A DNA stretch of 64,000 nt, taken from NCBI GenBank assembly GCA_030374805.1, contig JARGSG010000015.1, forward strand, positions 496,001-560,000, written 5' to 3'. This DNA comes from Gracilaria gracilis (Eukaryota > Rhodophyta > Florideophyceae > Gracilariales > Gracilariaceae). Made by a program: the position numbers and the translations under genes. The notes beneath the pieces are model-generated. The model made no database searches. It worked only from the letters and a program-made list of their open reading frames with translations, and had not been told where the DNA came from. Numbering within the stretch: position 1 is the stretch's first letter; every line of letters begins with the position of its first letter. Positions 12,701-21,994 of the stretch are shown here, piece after piece.

Positions 12701-15700
12701 TCCTGACCTCCTCTATGGCATTGCAGAACGATAGAGGGTATGGAGGCGTGAGAAGTAGTTTTCATCAAAAAGAAACTACATAGTGGCTGAGAAGCGGTGC
12801 CTGATGAACTGATGTAGTCACTTTGATTACCTTCGTGAGTATCCATTAGTGTTGATTGTAAGCAATGTAACCCCAAGGGAAGATGAAGTATCAGTGGTGT
12901 TCCACTCGTTCTCATATTAGAGAATCTATCCGCATCCGAGGGCTCCATGACTATAGGTGAAAGTACGTGTACTGAGAGTTCCGCTGCTTCAAGAGCCCTG
13001 AAGGAATTAGTTCGAAACGCATGAAGCCATGCATGTCTTGGGATTACAGATTGCCTGTTCGACTCATAACTAGTCCACAAGGCTAACAATCCGCCTGTAT
13101 CGTATGAGAAACTCTGACTGTCTCTGACATGTTCCGAACTACGCTTATATCGCGATAGACCTTCATGCATTCTCGTCACCATGTCATTGAGTACTTCAAC
13201 ACAGGATGGCGAGATCCTTAGGACAATGGGAGTGGGAAACAATACAGAGATTTTCTCAACCCGCATTATATCTCCCTCAGAATCCTTCTTCTGGGTCTTA
13301 AAAATCAATGCCTCCTTCCCATCGGAAATGAAATCCCACCATTCTTGGTTTGCAGGAATGTTTGCGTCAAGTTCATGGGAACCTTTGGATGTTAGAAATC
13401 GATTACTGGTAGTCCATCGAGGAATGCGGCGGCCGAATTTATCAAAGAGCGCAGTAACATGTCCTTCTTGGAGAAACTTAATGCGTGAAGACCAAATTGA
13501 AGGCCTGAATTCCATCTGAATATCAAGTTTTGCTCTTCTACATTCTCCTACTTTCCTCAGAACTCCCATACCCTTGAATAGACTTGAAGACGGTTCTGTT
13601 CCGAGCGGACTTGCATGCGATACTTGAGCTCGCATGGTCGCCTCATCTACCCACGGAGGAAGCTTCTCATCCCATGGAATCATGATTTCCACAGTTAGTT
13701 CTGAAATTAAGAATCGGCTTCGCGACGCCAGATTCTCAGTTGCAAGAGAAGAGATGACATAACGCAAACCCCTGTTCAAGGAAATATGGGTGATGGCTTG
13801 AAGGAACTTCGGGATAAACTTCTGCGAAAAATGTTCACTCGAACCCTTCTCAGTTCGGTTTGAGATTGTTCGATTTCGCTGTCCACCCCTTTGCGCTGCA
13901 GTACAACTTCCTGGTGACAGGACAAAGACATCACTGCAACTAAGGCGAAACTGTATTGTGTCGACTGCAAGCATGGACGCAATCGCAGTCTGGTCTTCGT
14001 ATAGGGGATGCGGAACTGCATTACTAATGAAGCTCGACATACATTTCAGACTGTAATCCATGATACATCCTTTCACTTCATCAACATCCAATATCAGCTC
14101 CGAGTTGTAGGATCCCCAAAATGGACTGGCCGCACTTCTTTTCAGCAGGCGAAATCCTTTGAAGACTGTTATTGGAAGGGAGTGTTCGTCGTTACTGAAT
14201 TCACTACCACCATTCATGGACATAGCAGAACTCGGCAGGTACCCTCCGAAAATAGATACCTGCCTCTTCCTTCTCTTCGGGTAAAACACCATTTCAGAAC
14301 CTAAACGGTTTGACCTAAGTGAGCCCCCAAAATTGGAAGACGTTACTGAACACACATGTTCATGCGTAGAAGAGAAAGGGGATAATGGATGCGGAAGCTC
14401 GTGAATGCGCACCAGCAAAGAATCAATGTCCAGGTTCATTTCAAACACGTCATCCGCTGCGCTATGAGTACCTCCTGAGCTCATAACAAGCCCACTACCA
14501 AGTCCCATTGTTAAGCATTCGGCAGTGTTCGGATAACGACCGGCCTCGATGATACGTATTGAAACTGGCTTTCGTCTCTCTTCAATCCGAGACTTTTCCT
14601 TGGATGATATGGTGTGGTTACCACCACATGCGTAGTTTCTCGTGACATTGAAAAAGGATGTTGTATGGTGGGGATTTAGATCTACAACTACACTCGAGGC
14701 GCTGCAGCGAATCTCGCTTCTATTCACGGAGTCGAGAAAGGCATGTTTGGGGCCTTCGAGGAAAAGTATGCCAGCGTTTGAGACGAGTTTTCCGGATAAT
14801 TCGCATCTCTCCCCGACAGTAAGAAATGTGCGTTCGACGACCTCTCTTGTCTCTTCGGATATCTTCTCCGGCGAGATGCTACTATGGTGTGCTACCAACG
14901 TTTCAAGCTGAAGAAGCATTCTTTGAGCAAGCGATGGCGTTCGTGACTTATTGAAATATGACACACCTGTGTTTCCCCCATCCGCGACGTTGGGCTTTGC
15001 TTCGCTCTTTTGTACAGAAGTGAGCGTTTCCAACAAATCTAGCGAGAGCTTCCCAGATAAATTCGGTAGCGACAGAGACCAGTGAAGTTCAGATGAATCA
15101 TTTACATAGGATGAGGCTGCAACCTGTTTGATGTCCAACTCAGCGTTCGTCCCATGTAGTTTGAGTAATCCGTAATGGTCTGCTATTCCATTGTGAATAT
15201 CTCTCCAAGCGTTATCATGACTGCATGTTACAGAGATACAATATCCATCTTCCGCGCGAATATTCATCCTTTCTCGGTAGGGAACGAAGTATCTGACGCT
15301 TTCAGGTTTTTTCGAATGTTCTCTAATTGTGTTGCTAATGTCATTAATTACTCGAAGGGTGTCAGGAAAGAGGCTGAATTCTGTTCGAGACGTCACTATA
15401 TCGTATGATACTTGATGTTCATCGTTCCATACTTGAGGGGTTTGTACTATTCGGGTAAATGTGACAAGCTTTGCCCCACCAATCGGCATGTTTACAACTC
15501 CTTCGGCAAGCGCGTCAATGTCCCTGAGTGTTACCACTGTTTTCTGAGGCGCACCGAACTCGTACGGTATCTCTGTTCTTAAGGAAACTTTAGACGCTTT
15601 CACCAAGAGTTTGCTCTGAACGGGAAAGCCTTCTTTCCTTTCTTTCACTAAGTTCTTGTCGCGGCGAGCGGAAGAATTCCAGTCCCTGATATTAAGCAGG

Positions 15701-17415
15701 TGCAAAGCTTTCCAGGTGCTTTCCTGAGCAGCAAACGGAATGGAAAGTAGTGCTTCCTGCGAGTGTGGGTCACTGCTAGAGGGGTCGTCTGCAGAAACTG
15801 GAGAGGCATCGATAGTGATCTGGATTCCAGTGGCACCACGTTTTCCTTCCCTCGAGAACAATCTTTTTGCAACTGGTAGAAGATCGAAAAATGGTGGCTG
15901 CAGTCTCTCGAGAACTCTTCCAATATCTGTAATGGCCTGCACGTCGTACGAAAAAGAAGTTCCTTTAAGTACGATAGAAACACGACAAACAGGCGGCGGG
16001 TTCGTGTTTGAATCGTCCCGGAAATCGAAGTTCTCTGCCGCCCTCGCACTACGTTTCCGGGAGGACATATCACTTCGAGAAACGTGCTCCACACCTGGTT
16101 CATCAAAAACGTAATCAATGATTGCTGTCTCAGCGTTCAATACGTCCGCACATGGCAGGGAGCGAGTTCTGTGTAATTTTCGGCGCAAAGTCCATGTTCT
16201 GGGATGCATCAAATGCACCTTGAGTCCAGGGCGTTGATGCCTTCTGGCCGGTGAATTTCTGCGCGATTCATTCTCTTCTAGTGCTTCGGAAATGTGTTCG
16301 CTTATACCCCTGTATCCCCGAGATAAAACTCTCCGAATCATGCGGTTTGTATTACTTTCGTCTGCATAATTCGTATCCTCCAAAGCAGAATCAGATGCAG
16401 AATTATTCTCCAGCGTCCCGTGAATAGCATTCTTCACTGAAGCCTTGTCCGCAACGCTAAGTTTCAACCCCGACATTCGCATGCGAATACGCTTTCGGCA
16501 CTTGTCAACTGGGCAACCAGGAGCACCGTACATGTATCGCAGCTTGGCTGACTTGACAGAAAGGCGAACTAAAGGGGATTCGCCCATATCACAAAAGTAA
16601 AATGCGCCGTGGGTAATACGAAACGAGGTTAGCTCTAACAAATGCTCGATGAATGGCTTCTCATCGACTGATTGCACCGATGAGAACGATGACCGAGATG
16701 AAGATGGGGATTTGTCATATGCCATGGAAGGGCTTGAAATAGCAGGACCAGCCGATTCAAATGCAGGACTGCGAAGCTCTCTCGAGCGCACACCGTTGTT
16801 AACGAAGCTAGCACGCCTAGATGCATTTCTTGCTAATTCCGTAACTCGCTTGAGGACGTTGTAGTTTGACTGGTAGTTGACCATGCGCGTTCGCAAACCA
16901 ATAAAATGAATGGAGATGAGAGCCGAAGGCTCTACAGCATCGTTCACATCTGTGACAGCAGCTATGCGGCGCCACCATCGCCGCAATCGATACAGAGGGC
17001 GCTTTAGAAAGAAGGCGGTGTTCTCTTTCTGTAGTTCTTGCTGAGCGTGGGCGACGCGATCGAGCGCAGCCGGTTGGTCGACGTTGAGAAGCTGGTTGAA
17101 ATCGACAACGGGCGACTTGTGCCACCATCGTATTTGCAACACGAGCTGTTCGACGGCGATGGTTCCGTTGGGAACGGTGTACTGCACGGAATGTGCTACG
17201 GCTCGACCGGCTAGAGGGTATATGTAGATGGCGTATATGACGATACGCAGGTCATCTCCCAGTGCGCGATTGACGAAAAACGAAACAGCGCGGCCTAAGA
17301 GGCGTGGGAGCACAATTACCACAGCCACAATCCATGCGACGAAGGCAAGGACGAATAAGACGAACGGGAACAAGGAAGCCTCTTGAGCTGACATGGACGC
17401 CTGTGCGGCGTCCAT
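6760..17415 (-). CDS. Giant Csf1/Tweek/BLTP1-type bridge-like lipid-transfer protein
   Basis: 3551 aa encoded by one uninterrupted 10.7 kb frame. BLTP proteins form long hydrophobic grooves that carry phospholipids between membranes at contact sites. The N-terminus has a transmembrane segment (LFPFVLFVLAFVAWIVAVVIVL, about residues 16-37). It is followed by the chorein-like start of the Csf1/KIAA1109 family: GRAVSFFVNRAL, then IYIYPLAGRAVAHSVQYT and an IRWW motif near residue 95. Beta-rich segments alternate with Ser-rich disordered linkers for about 3000 residues. The last 200 residues contain NPRIDVIGDFTSDVL, as in the FSA_C region of the fragile-site-associated family. Length lies between yeast Csf1 (about 2960 aa) and human BLTP1 (about 5000 aa). 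The gene is divergent from DDB1. The family call rests on the N- and C-terminal signatures; membranes and cargo are unknown. Confidence 0.8.
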   Translation of the reverse strand: MDAAQASMSAQEASLFPFVLFVLAFVAWIVAVVIVLPRLLGRAVSFFVNRALGDDLRIVIYAIYIYPLAGRAVAHSVQYTVPNGTIAVEQLVLQIRWWHKSPVVDFNQLLNVDQPAALDRVAHAQQELQKENTAFFLKRPLYRLRRWWRRIAAVTDVNDAVEPSALISIHFIGLRTRMVNYQSNYNVLKRVTELARNASRRASFVNNGVRSRELRSPAFESAGPAISSPSMAYDKSPSSSRSSFSSVQSVDEKPFIEHLLELTSFRITHGAFYFCDMGESPLVRLSVKSAKLRYMYGAPGCPVDKCRKRIRMRMSGLKLSVADKASVKNAIHGTLENNSASDSALEDTNYADESNTNRMIRRVLSRGYRGISEHISEALEENESRRNSPARRHQRPGLKVHLMHPRTWTLRRKLHRTRSLPCADVLNAETAIIDYVFDEPGVEHVSRSDMSSRKRSARAAENFDFRDDSNTNPPPVCRVSIVLKGTSFSYDVQAITDIGRVLERLQPPFFDLLPVAKRLFSREGKRGATGIQITIDASPVSADDPSSSDPHSQEALLSIPFAAQESTWKALHLLNIRDWNSSARRDKNLVKERKEGFPVQSKLLVKASKVSLRTEIPYEFGAPQKTVVTLRDIDALAEGVVNMPIGGAKLVTFTRIVQTPQVWNDEHQVSYDIVTSRTEFSLFPDTLRVINDISNTIREHSKKPESVRYFVPYRERMNIRAEDGYCISVTCSHDNAWRDIHNGIADHYGLLKLHGTNAELDIKQVAASSYVNDSSELHWSLSLPNLSGKLSLDLLETLTSVQKSEAKPNVADGGNTGVSYFNKSRTPSLAQRMLLQLETLVAHHSSISPEKISEETREVVERTFLTVGERCELSGKLVSNAGILFLEGPKHAFLDSVNRSEIRCSASSVVVDLNPHHTTSFFNVTRNYACGGNHTISSKEKSRIEERRKPVSIRIIEAGRYPNTAECLTMGLGSGLVMSSGGTHSAADDVFEMNLDIDSLLVRIHELPHPLSPFSSTHEHVCSVTSSNFGGSLRSNRLGSEMVFYPKRRKRQVSIFGGYLPSSAMSMNGGSEFSNDEHSLPITVFKGFRLLKRSAASPFWGSYNSELILDVDEVKGCIMDYSLKCMSSFISNAVPHPLYEDQTAIASMLAVDTIQFRLSCSDVFVLSPGSCTAAQRGGQRNRTISNRTEKGSSEHFSQKFIPKFLQAITHISLNRGLRYVISSLATENLASRSRFLISELTVEIMIPWDEKLPPWVDEATMRAQVSHASPLGTEPSSSLFKGMGVLRKVGECRRAKLDIQMEFRPSIWSSRIKFLQEGHVTALFDKFGRRIPRWTTSNRFLTSKGSHELDANIPANQEWWDFISDGKEALIFKTQKKDSEGDIMRVEKISVLFPTPIVLRISPSCVEVLNDMVTRMHEGLSRYKRSSEHVRDSQSFSYDTGGLLALWTSYESNRQSVIPRHAWLHAFRTNSFRALEAAELSVHVLSPIVMEPSDADRFSNMRTSGTPLILHLPLGLHCLQSTLMDTHEGNQSDYISSSGTASQPLCSFFLMKTTSHASIPSIVLQCHRGGQDPVEIGVINEILFILRDRVTVNDGRVKDISVSRRRQKSQTLVGKVESFHLGSGESSLSAYTGFGKVASVFLLLLRTLALNYSSLKQLEAEVLEALSNRYLSTPFPSLCRKHPADVYHLFVDESHFTVGKENQLFIGIRNQQSGNESPKGFVTGSSQDKDTEHVKSVDLALRNVSVKISGQEMLHINVFLCKTGSSSKPDDQISQSRQEMVIKAAFGIVTVFMTDNIAANSLRMVSEVASFVGRVTRFFPMLRIDTEQTEDLDVFISSSSGTEKDDQLYSGNGYPIVKSNLSGGQSPGLENDTFRWSPGSYRRLVHIRPSRRFQGTLSSTRSLTQAEHQSNAVTAFRSSVFRSPATPASVVAQGIHNVPSSMIQSPTSRSGYNANTIGKNDNSLVKGVTRMMRSQDKEAAVVVATEESNMYQVVAVTTSRDTGPPRKRAKRMIPRNLVPPAFERPNKTVEELPRGKYSSPVPDQRALRSSTYPDRKGREQAKLKKNGRRAQPIRSIDEGHVKRVSLISKPKPLIFPANFPNITMFLSFKKVEMQYMRGRSASSKDDGTKKQAKDAGVIFLVNQPRLTLMSSVNGMSSIVLTASSSDLRSSNDPNCTMAGAISRFGMTISIAQDLFPRNPPKLILSAHISEFVATLKARDLQSVLKFREEFKEDLKGVLTAFVSTKDSISEMARATRLTSSSMGRRALFSTVAIDMLFEDSRVILKGFHPQDTSMSVTYLLDGLFFSAVASEADSAALTLGLRLYGHGLRLAAPAWGSAEVLRFPSLDARGVQWVESIGVPTILKVTAEPLTNSTSVQGLRHILFTASGLMAFQNIPTNHGESRLHNSARLSDSDPDLPYQDDPDPVPGTPLTRSFAAWERTKGVRMELSIRPMSLSLVSGPVVALFHLQAVTGTFEWNKLVEKGVQLQTAINIPRISLSFIRMPSTDFSVQEIKPEDDRTSLSVALERSRVDVLKSQEDLQHTFIFRVDVHAVSGKLHPFRLLRDAAAWADEQEFVSDLQAMNYNSLSSNRQRLSKPASVSKQTEHRVILVGFNVQRFKLSVPLLSSEEYSSSRLAFSATNLHLFARQRFENSGISVRNVIEVKSNFIGIFWENSSLLSSNHARIVLAINHNSQEGLSLFGPTSVVIVPGTWMIHPRKDFIMAINEAKNVKEYKHFSEKTKERISRPDASRPGSSAAGDSTSNPTEKQDRLLVESLRLKITRTSGFIEGLGDAEEGRYPRPQASVGADLVSKLSIPAFSIAIARDVNHDFDLIDVDFSGREGEFPRRCLQRVSNLFTELFGAVAGEQELQHDHLYFQGTQSQVPGRKVSREVSLLVRFGESLYRAQEEASMSFESKFGFFAGKHSAILLSVATTPVFGEEETHTTVYTGISPDLKLEITPLLEGAKPQSLRLSTARMLHGTSPCFAPHSLFHISRVTALMEAKTVLLAERRHRLRPPAIPVTGVEDTSYSVVPVFENSERNALVVLGRAKHKSNARTREGVPQSNAIQPRSVKSDHDISDKMASVELSTGPETRIDPDIRLQLKFDSTPNAKVSQMNVFVNRLLFGTNRSRASNGLPAPSVGSYVILHQGMVRARWDFLSCNLSLRENMMYTVRSIETSPHHNWTCIGNIMNHLKFDVLRYDTHTLRLNVDALASSCFALPYAVIFESTDIRTEVSHTLLQAIARLLGLIKKLKNEVKLLSERDLAKGSKQARRTERGVRDNLVATLGDREESLSEAKDDGQTEVSANLSSEAFANVLRVSSETLLLPSGTRVSMKGRNLVLVLRGYQFDERRHNATVTLSGYDLRHRYWVVTENSLNPLKEKNLEFNFDIMKLSYKDEERQILSDLCKVPDPALVLRIRDDPQSLAVDLQGHLDIKLGSGFYNWRHFRDLALLTLYGIDVAPNSEESTRRSEGSSPARDNDLWNGRIPQLTVNLNPRIDVIGDFTSDVLYRMENRLGNGEDIPGYMYHHMVLPLEALTKLLCDPLVRQRL

Positions 17416-17686
17416 GCTGCGCGAGACACTCTATGCTTCACAAGAGGAAGAAGCGACGCAGGGGCAAGGTCGAAAACGGCGAGCAAAGCGAGGCAACCAC
17501 GAGGAAGGAAGGAGAAGGAATGTGAATGCTCTCAGGCACGAGGGGCACGGACGGGAAGCAGACGCGGCAGCACAGCGACTGGATGGTGGAGGAGGTGAGA
17601 ACAAACGGCGTTGCCGCTCAAGCGGTGCGAAATGAAACGGGCTGTGGTGCCGTCGAGCGCGAAGATTCGCAGCGAGAACGAGCCGG

Positions 17687-17719
<33 letters not shown>

Positions 17720-18063
17720 TAGCCTGCTGGGCCTGATGATGCGCCGTGAAGGGCATCGGCCATTTTTCAGTTCCACACGTGTTGAGTAGCCTGTAACACC
17801 GTGGGTAGCCTTGGTAGCCGAGAGCGCCCATTTATTTTGGCGCCTGCGAGCTACGCTTCGCGATTTGATCCGCCGGACATGTGAAGGCGAGGTGATAGCG
17901 AAACACGACACCGCCATTCGCTGCGCGCGCGTTGTACGCGCTTCTTTTTTTCCTCTTTGCGACGCTCTGCGTCTTCCTCGTCGCCGATTGCAACCGTTTT
18001 GTGCGAGCAGGCTTGGATTCGGTCGTTCTTGAAGCTCTGCATACACTCCAACACTCAAATCTT
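17416..18063. promoter_or_regulatory. Divergent promoter region, BLTP1 and DDB1
   Basis: 650 bp between divergent start codons. It contains five GACCGA hexamers and a TTTATTTTGG element at about 17832 that may serve DDB1. The DDB1 frame is open through the last 130 bp but has no ATG there. Confidence 0.45.
17687..17716. repeat. (GACCGA)5 hexanucleotide repeat
   Basis: Five perfect head-to-tail hexamers plus a partial sixth, in the region upstream of BLTP1 and DDB1. Confidence 0.9.
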
Positions 18064-21000
18064 ATGTACAACTACGTCGTCACCGCGCACAAGGCGTCGC
18101 GCGTCTCCCACACCGCCGTGGGCAGCTTTCTGGCTCCGGATCAGCGCAATTTGCTGGTTGCAAAGGTCAACTACATCCAGGTTTATACAATCACCAAGGA
18201 AGGGCTTGCATGCGCTATTGAGCTTCCTATCCATGGCACCATATCGCATATGCATCTCATGCGAATGGCGGGCGAGACTCAGGACCAGCTCGTCGTCATC
18301 ACCGAGAAGTACAAGCTCTGCATCTTGCGATGGAATCCCGTCGAGTCTCGATGTCACGTTGTGTCGTCTGGTGATATGCAGGACCACTTTGTTTCGAGTG
18401 GAGTCTCTGAACGCATGAGCATCGTCGATCCTAAGGCCAAGTGTATTGCGTTGCATCAGTACAAGCGATTGCTCAAAGTTGTTCCCACGGAGCGCGATGC
18501 AGATAAAACGGCGTTTAATGTCAGGCTCTTGGAAGATACTATCTTTGACATGGTGTTCCTGTACGGCTGCCAGAACCCCACCGTTGCCGTTTTGTGTCCA
18601 CACGGAAAAGAGAACCGCGAGTTGCGAACGTACGAGATCCGTATGGTTGACCAAGACATTGCGCAAGGCTCTTGGAAGAATGCAGTGCTAGATGTCACAG
18701 CATCGAAACTCGTTGCTGTCCCCGAGCCTATAGGCGGGGTTCTTGTATTCGGAGATGACCTTGTAACTCACATTACCGCTAACGGCGAGCATGTATCTCA
18801 ACCGTTTGAAGCCACAATAATCACTGCCGTCGGCATGGTGGACGAACAAGGCACTAGATATCTCATAGGCGATCAAAAAGGGTGTCTTAGTATTCTTCTA
18901 TTAGTCACAGACCAAAAACACGCCGTTATCCGTATCAAACTAGAACCACTTGGCGAAACAAGTACTGCCTGCTGCATCTCGTACCTTGACAGTGCTTTCG
19001 CTTTCATCGGGTCAAACACTGGTGATTCGCAACTTGTTCGATTAGGACGCGAGCGAAATGAAGAGACCGGAACCTATGTTGAGGTTGTTCAAACATACCC
19101 TCATCTCGGACCAATTCTTGACTTCTGCATAGTGAAGGGCATGGGGTATTTACGGCATGGTCAGGGCCAAGTAGTCACATGTTCAGGTCAAGGAAAAGAT
19201 GGCTCTCTGAGGATTATACGGAACGGAATTGGTATATCCGAGCATGCATCCGAAGAGTTGCCGGGAATCAAAGATATGTTTTCTTTGAGGCGACATATCG
19301 ATGACAGATATGACTCTTATTTGCTTCAAAGTTTTACTTCGGCCACACGCACTCTGGAACTCATCAGCGCTGATGAAATGGTACCAGCTACAGTTCCAGG
19401 CTTTGATGAAGATACGCCTACATTATATGCCGCCAACATGGAAGGTGACATAATGGTCCAGGTTACGACGAAGGGCGTGCAAGTCACTGATTCTGTGACG
19501 ATGACCGCACAACCCACTCTGAGTTGGGCTCCTCCCGCCAATATGCGCATATCGATTGCGTCTGGAAACACGCACCAGTTACTGCTCGCTACTACGGGTG
19601 GCAACTTGATTTTGTTGAAAGTTGACTTGGAGAAGAAGACTTTGGTTGAGGTGAAGCAGGCAAAGATGGAAAGGGAGATTTCTTGTTTAAACTGTAACTT
19701 TTTGCCATCTTCTTCGCAGATGACGGACGTTGAGGAACCGGTTATTAGCAGGGGCGAGGCGTATTTGGCTGTTGTCGGGCTGTGGGCTGAAGTGAAGGAA
19801 GTTCCAGTCGTCAAATTGCTGGCACTACCGTCCTTGCGAATAATAGAAACCATTGAGCTGGGAGGTGATGTTATTGCAAGATCGGTTCTTTTGGCTACTC
19901 TCGAGGGACATCACTATCTGCTTGTTGGACTGGGAGATGGTTACCTGCTCACGTACTGTGTGAATAGCGAGGTTGCAATGAATGCACCATCATCTGAGGA
20001 GTTGGATTCGTCGACACGGTTGTCCATAGTGTCAGAGCGCAGAAAACTGAGCGTCGGAACACAGCCAGCACAATTGAGTGTTTTCAGGAGCAGAGGTGCG
20101 AACCATGTGTTTGCTGCTTGTGACCGTCCAACTGTTGTATACTCGGCTACAGGAGGGGGTAAGCTACTTGTGTCGAATGTTAATCTACAGGAGGTGACCC
20201 GTGTCTGCGGGTTTGACACCGAGGCGTTCCCTGACTCGTTGGCGATTGCAACAGAGAATGGACTGCATTTGGGCGAAGTGGATGAAATCCAGAAACTGCA
20301 TATCACCTCAGTGCCGCTGGGAGAACAACCACGACGTATTGCGCACATGGAACTTGCAAAGTGCTTTGGAGTGATTACTGAAACGTCGGTTGTTGATGAC
20401 AATGGGGAAGAAATATTGGAGTGTTACGTACGAATCATAGATGATTCTCGATATGACACACTGTCCAAGTATAAGCTGAAGACGATGGAGAATGGGAATT
20501 CTATTCTTGCAACCACATTTGTGGGAAGCGGGATTGACAAGAACGAACAGTTCTTGGTGGTTGGAACAGCGTTTGATCTGCCCGGAGAGGAAGATCCAAA
20601 GGACGGGCGCATGCTCATTTTCCGAGTGATCGAAGGAAAAGCGATACTGGTTGCGGAGCGTGAGTGTCATGGAGCTGTTTACAGCATGAACTCATTCAAC
20701 GGGATGCTCATTATATCGGTAGGCCCTGAGGTTCAGGTGCTTTCGGTGGCGGAACGCAAAGACGGGATGCTGAACATCCGATTGCTTCATCGACATCGAG
20801 GGCACACTTTGGCGTACAGAGTGAAGCTGCGGGGAGACTTTGTGCTGGTAGGGGATGTAATGAGGTCGATTGCGGTGCTTTCGTGCAGAAAGCTCGGAGA
20901 TAACTATCGGCTTGAACAATTGGCGCGGGATTACGAGGTGGTGTGGGTTATGGCGATTGAAATGCTGGATGACGATACGTACATTGTGGCAGATCATTCG

Positions 21001-21492
21001 AAGCATCTGTACACATTCAAGCGAAACTCTCGAGCGACTTCTGAAGCAGAGCGGGAGCGACTGGAACGGGTGGGCCAGTTTCATCTGGGAGCGAGAGTGA
21101 ATGGAATTGAGCACGGGTCACTTGTGATGCAATTGGCTGAAAACGAATCACCGGCGCTGAACACAATGATCTTCGGCACGACAGATGGTATGCTGGGCGT
21201 GATTGCGACGCTGAAGGCGGACGCGTATCATTTCTTCGTGGAGGTGCAGAATGCAATGGCGACGCTGATCCCGGGAGTGGGCGGATTGAAGCATAGTGAG
21301 TGGAGAGAGATGAAGGCGGACTGCCCACCGAGAAGCGCGGCGGCGAAGAACTTTGTGGACGGGGACCTGATTGAACGGTTCCTAGACCTGAACATGGCGC
21401 AGATGAAGAAGATTGCGTCGATGGTGAACGTAGAGGTAGAGGAACTGGTGCAGAGGGTAGAACGCATGCAGCGGCTGCACGGGGCGGGCTGA
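18064..21492 (+). CDS. DDB1: DDB1, UV-damaged DNA-binding protein / CUL4 adaptor
   Basis: 1142 aa from the ATG at 18064, almost the same length as animal and plant DDB1 (about 1140). DDB1 is the triple beta-propeller adaptor of CUL4-RING ubiquitin ligases and takes part in nucleotide-excision repair. The start MYNYVVTAHKASRV matches the family opening (SYNYVVTAQKPT), which fixes the start codon even though the frame stays open upstream. Further support comes from LLVAKVNYIQVYTITKEGL, the central YLYIGLGDG-like LLVGLGDGYLL, and the C-terminal CPSF_A part with FGTTDGMLGVI, VGGLKHSEWR and NFVDGDLIERFLDL. No introns are visible. The neighbouring divergent gene is unrelated in function. Confidence 0.97.
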   Translation: MYNYVVTAHKASRVSHTAVGSFLAPDQRNLLVAKVNYIQVYTITKEGLACAIELPIHGTISHMHLMRMAGETQDQLVVITEKYKLCILRWNPVESRCHVVSSGDMQDHFVSSGVSERMSIVDPKAKCIALHQYKRLLKVVPTERDADKTAFNVRLLEDTIFDMVFLYGCQNPTVAVLCPHGKENRELRTYEIRMVDQDIAQGSWKNAVLDVTASKLVAVPEPIGGVLVFGDDLVTHITANGEHVSQPFEATIITAVGMVDEQGTRYLIGDQKGCLSILLLVTDQKHAVIRIKLEPLGETSTACCISYLDSAFAFIGSNTGDSQLVRLGRERNEETGTYVEVVQTYPHLGPILDFCIVKGMGYLRHGQGQVVTCSGQGKDGSLRIIRNGIGISEHASEELPGIKDMFSLRRHIDDRYDSYLLQSFTSATRTLELISADEMVPATVPGFDEDTPTLYAANMEGDIMVQVTTKGVQVTDSVTMTAQPTLSWAPPANMRISIASGNTHQLLLATTGGNLILLKVDLEKKTLVEVKQAKMEREISCLNCNFLPSSSQMTDVEEPVISRGEAYLAVVGLWAEVKEVPVVKLLALPSLRIIETIELGGDVIARSVLLATLEGHHYLLVGLGDGYLLTYCVNSEVAMNAPSSEELDSSTRLSIVSERRKLSVGTQPAQLSVFRSRGANHVFAACDRPTVVYSATGGGKLLVSNVNLQEVTRVCGFDTEAFPDSLAIATENGLHLGEVDEIQKLHITSVPLGEQPRRIAHMELAKCFGVITETSVVDDNGEEILECYVRIIDDSRYDTLSKYKLKTMENGNSILATTFVGSGIDKNEQFLVVGTAFDLPGEEDPKDGRMLIFRVIEGKAILVAERECHGAVYSMNSFNGMLIISVGPEVQVLSVAERKDGMLNIRLLHRHRGHTLAYRVKLRGDFVLVGDVMRSIAVLSCRKLGDNYRLEQLARDYEVVWVMAIEMLDDDTYIVADHSKHLYTFKRNSRATSEAERERLERVGQFHLGARVNGIEHGSLVMQLAENESPALNTMIFGTTDGMLGVIATLKADAYHFFVEVQNAMATLIPGVGGLKHSEWREMKADCPPRSAAAKNFVDGDLIERFLDLNMAQMKKIASMVNVEVEELVQRVERMQRLHGAG

Positions 21493-21994
21493 GGAGGAGT
21501 AGAAATGTGCGAGTGGCAACCGTCGTAGTAAGAGGCTGTGAAGCTTTGTTGTATATCTATACAGAGGCGCAGCAGGCACAAAGAAGGTACAGGTAGCTCT
21601 ATCTACAGTTCGTACGCTGCCAAGCGTGGAGCGCTCGCATTGGTGGAGCACATGTGCACGCATCACAGCGCGTCGTCTCGGGTGCGGGAAGCGCGCTGTG
21701 ATTAGCTGTTTTTGATGTGTGCAGCGAGCGCGTTGACCCACTGCACAGCACGTGCGCTGCGCGCCAATGAGCGCGCGCGTTGCTCGCGCCGCGTCCCGCG
21801 CTGGCGCATCAACAAATGGCCGTTTGTGAAGCTGTGTGTTGGTGCCACACGCGCTGTCTGACAGGCGGCGCAGGCAGCGCTCCCCCCCTCCTTTTGCTGT
21901 TTCTGCGGCCCAACCGTCGTCGCACTGCTCGTACGGTAGACAGAGTGTCCCTACCATCCCCTAATCCCCTTCCCCCCTCCCCCTGCCGGCCGCA
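21493..21994. other. Intergenic region after DDB1
   Basis: 500 bp between two + strand genes: DDB1 3' untranslated sequence with TATCTA words near 21556 and 21598, then the C-rich leader of the next gene. No further feature. Confidence 0.45.
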
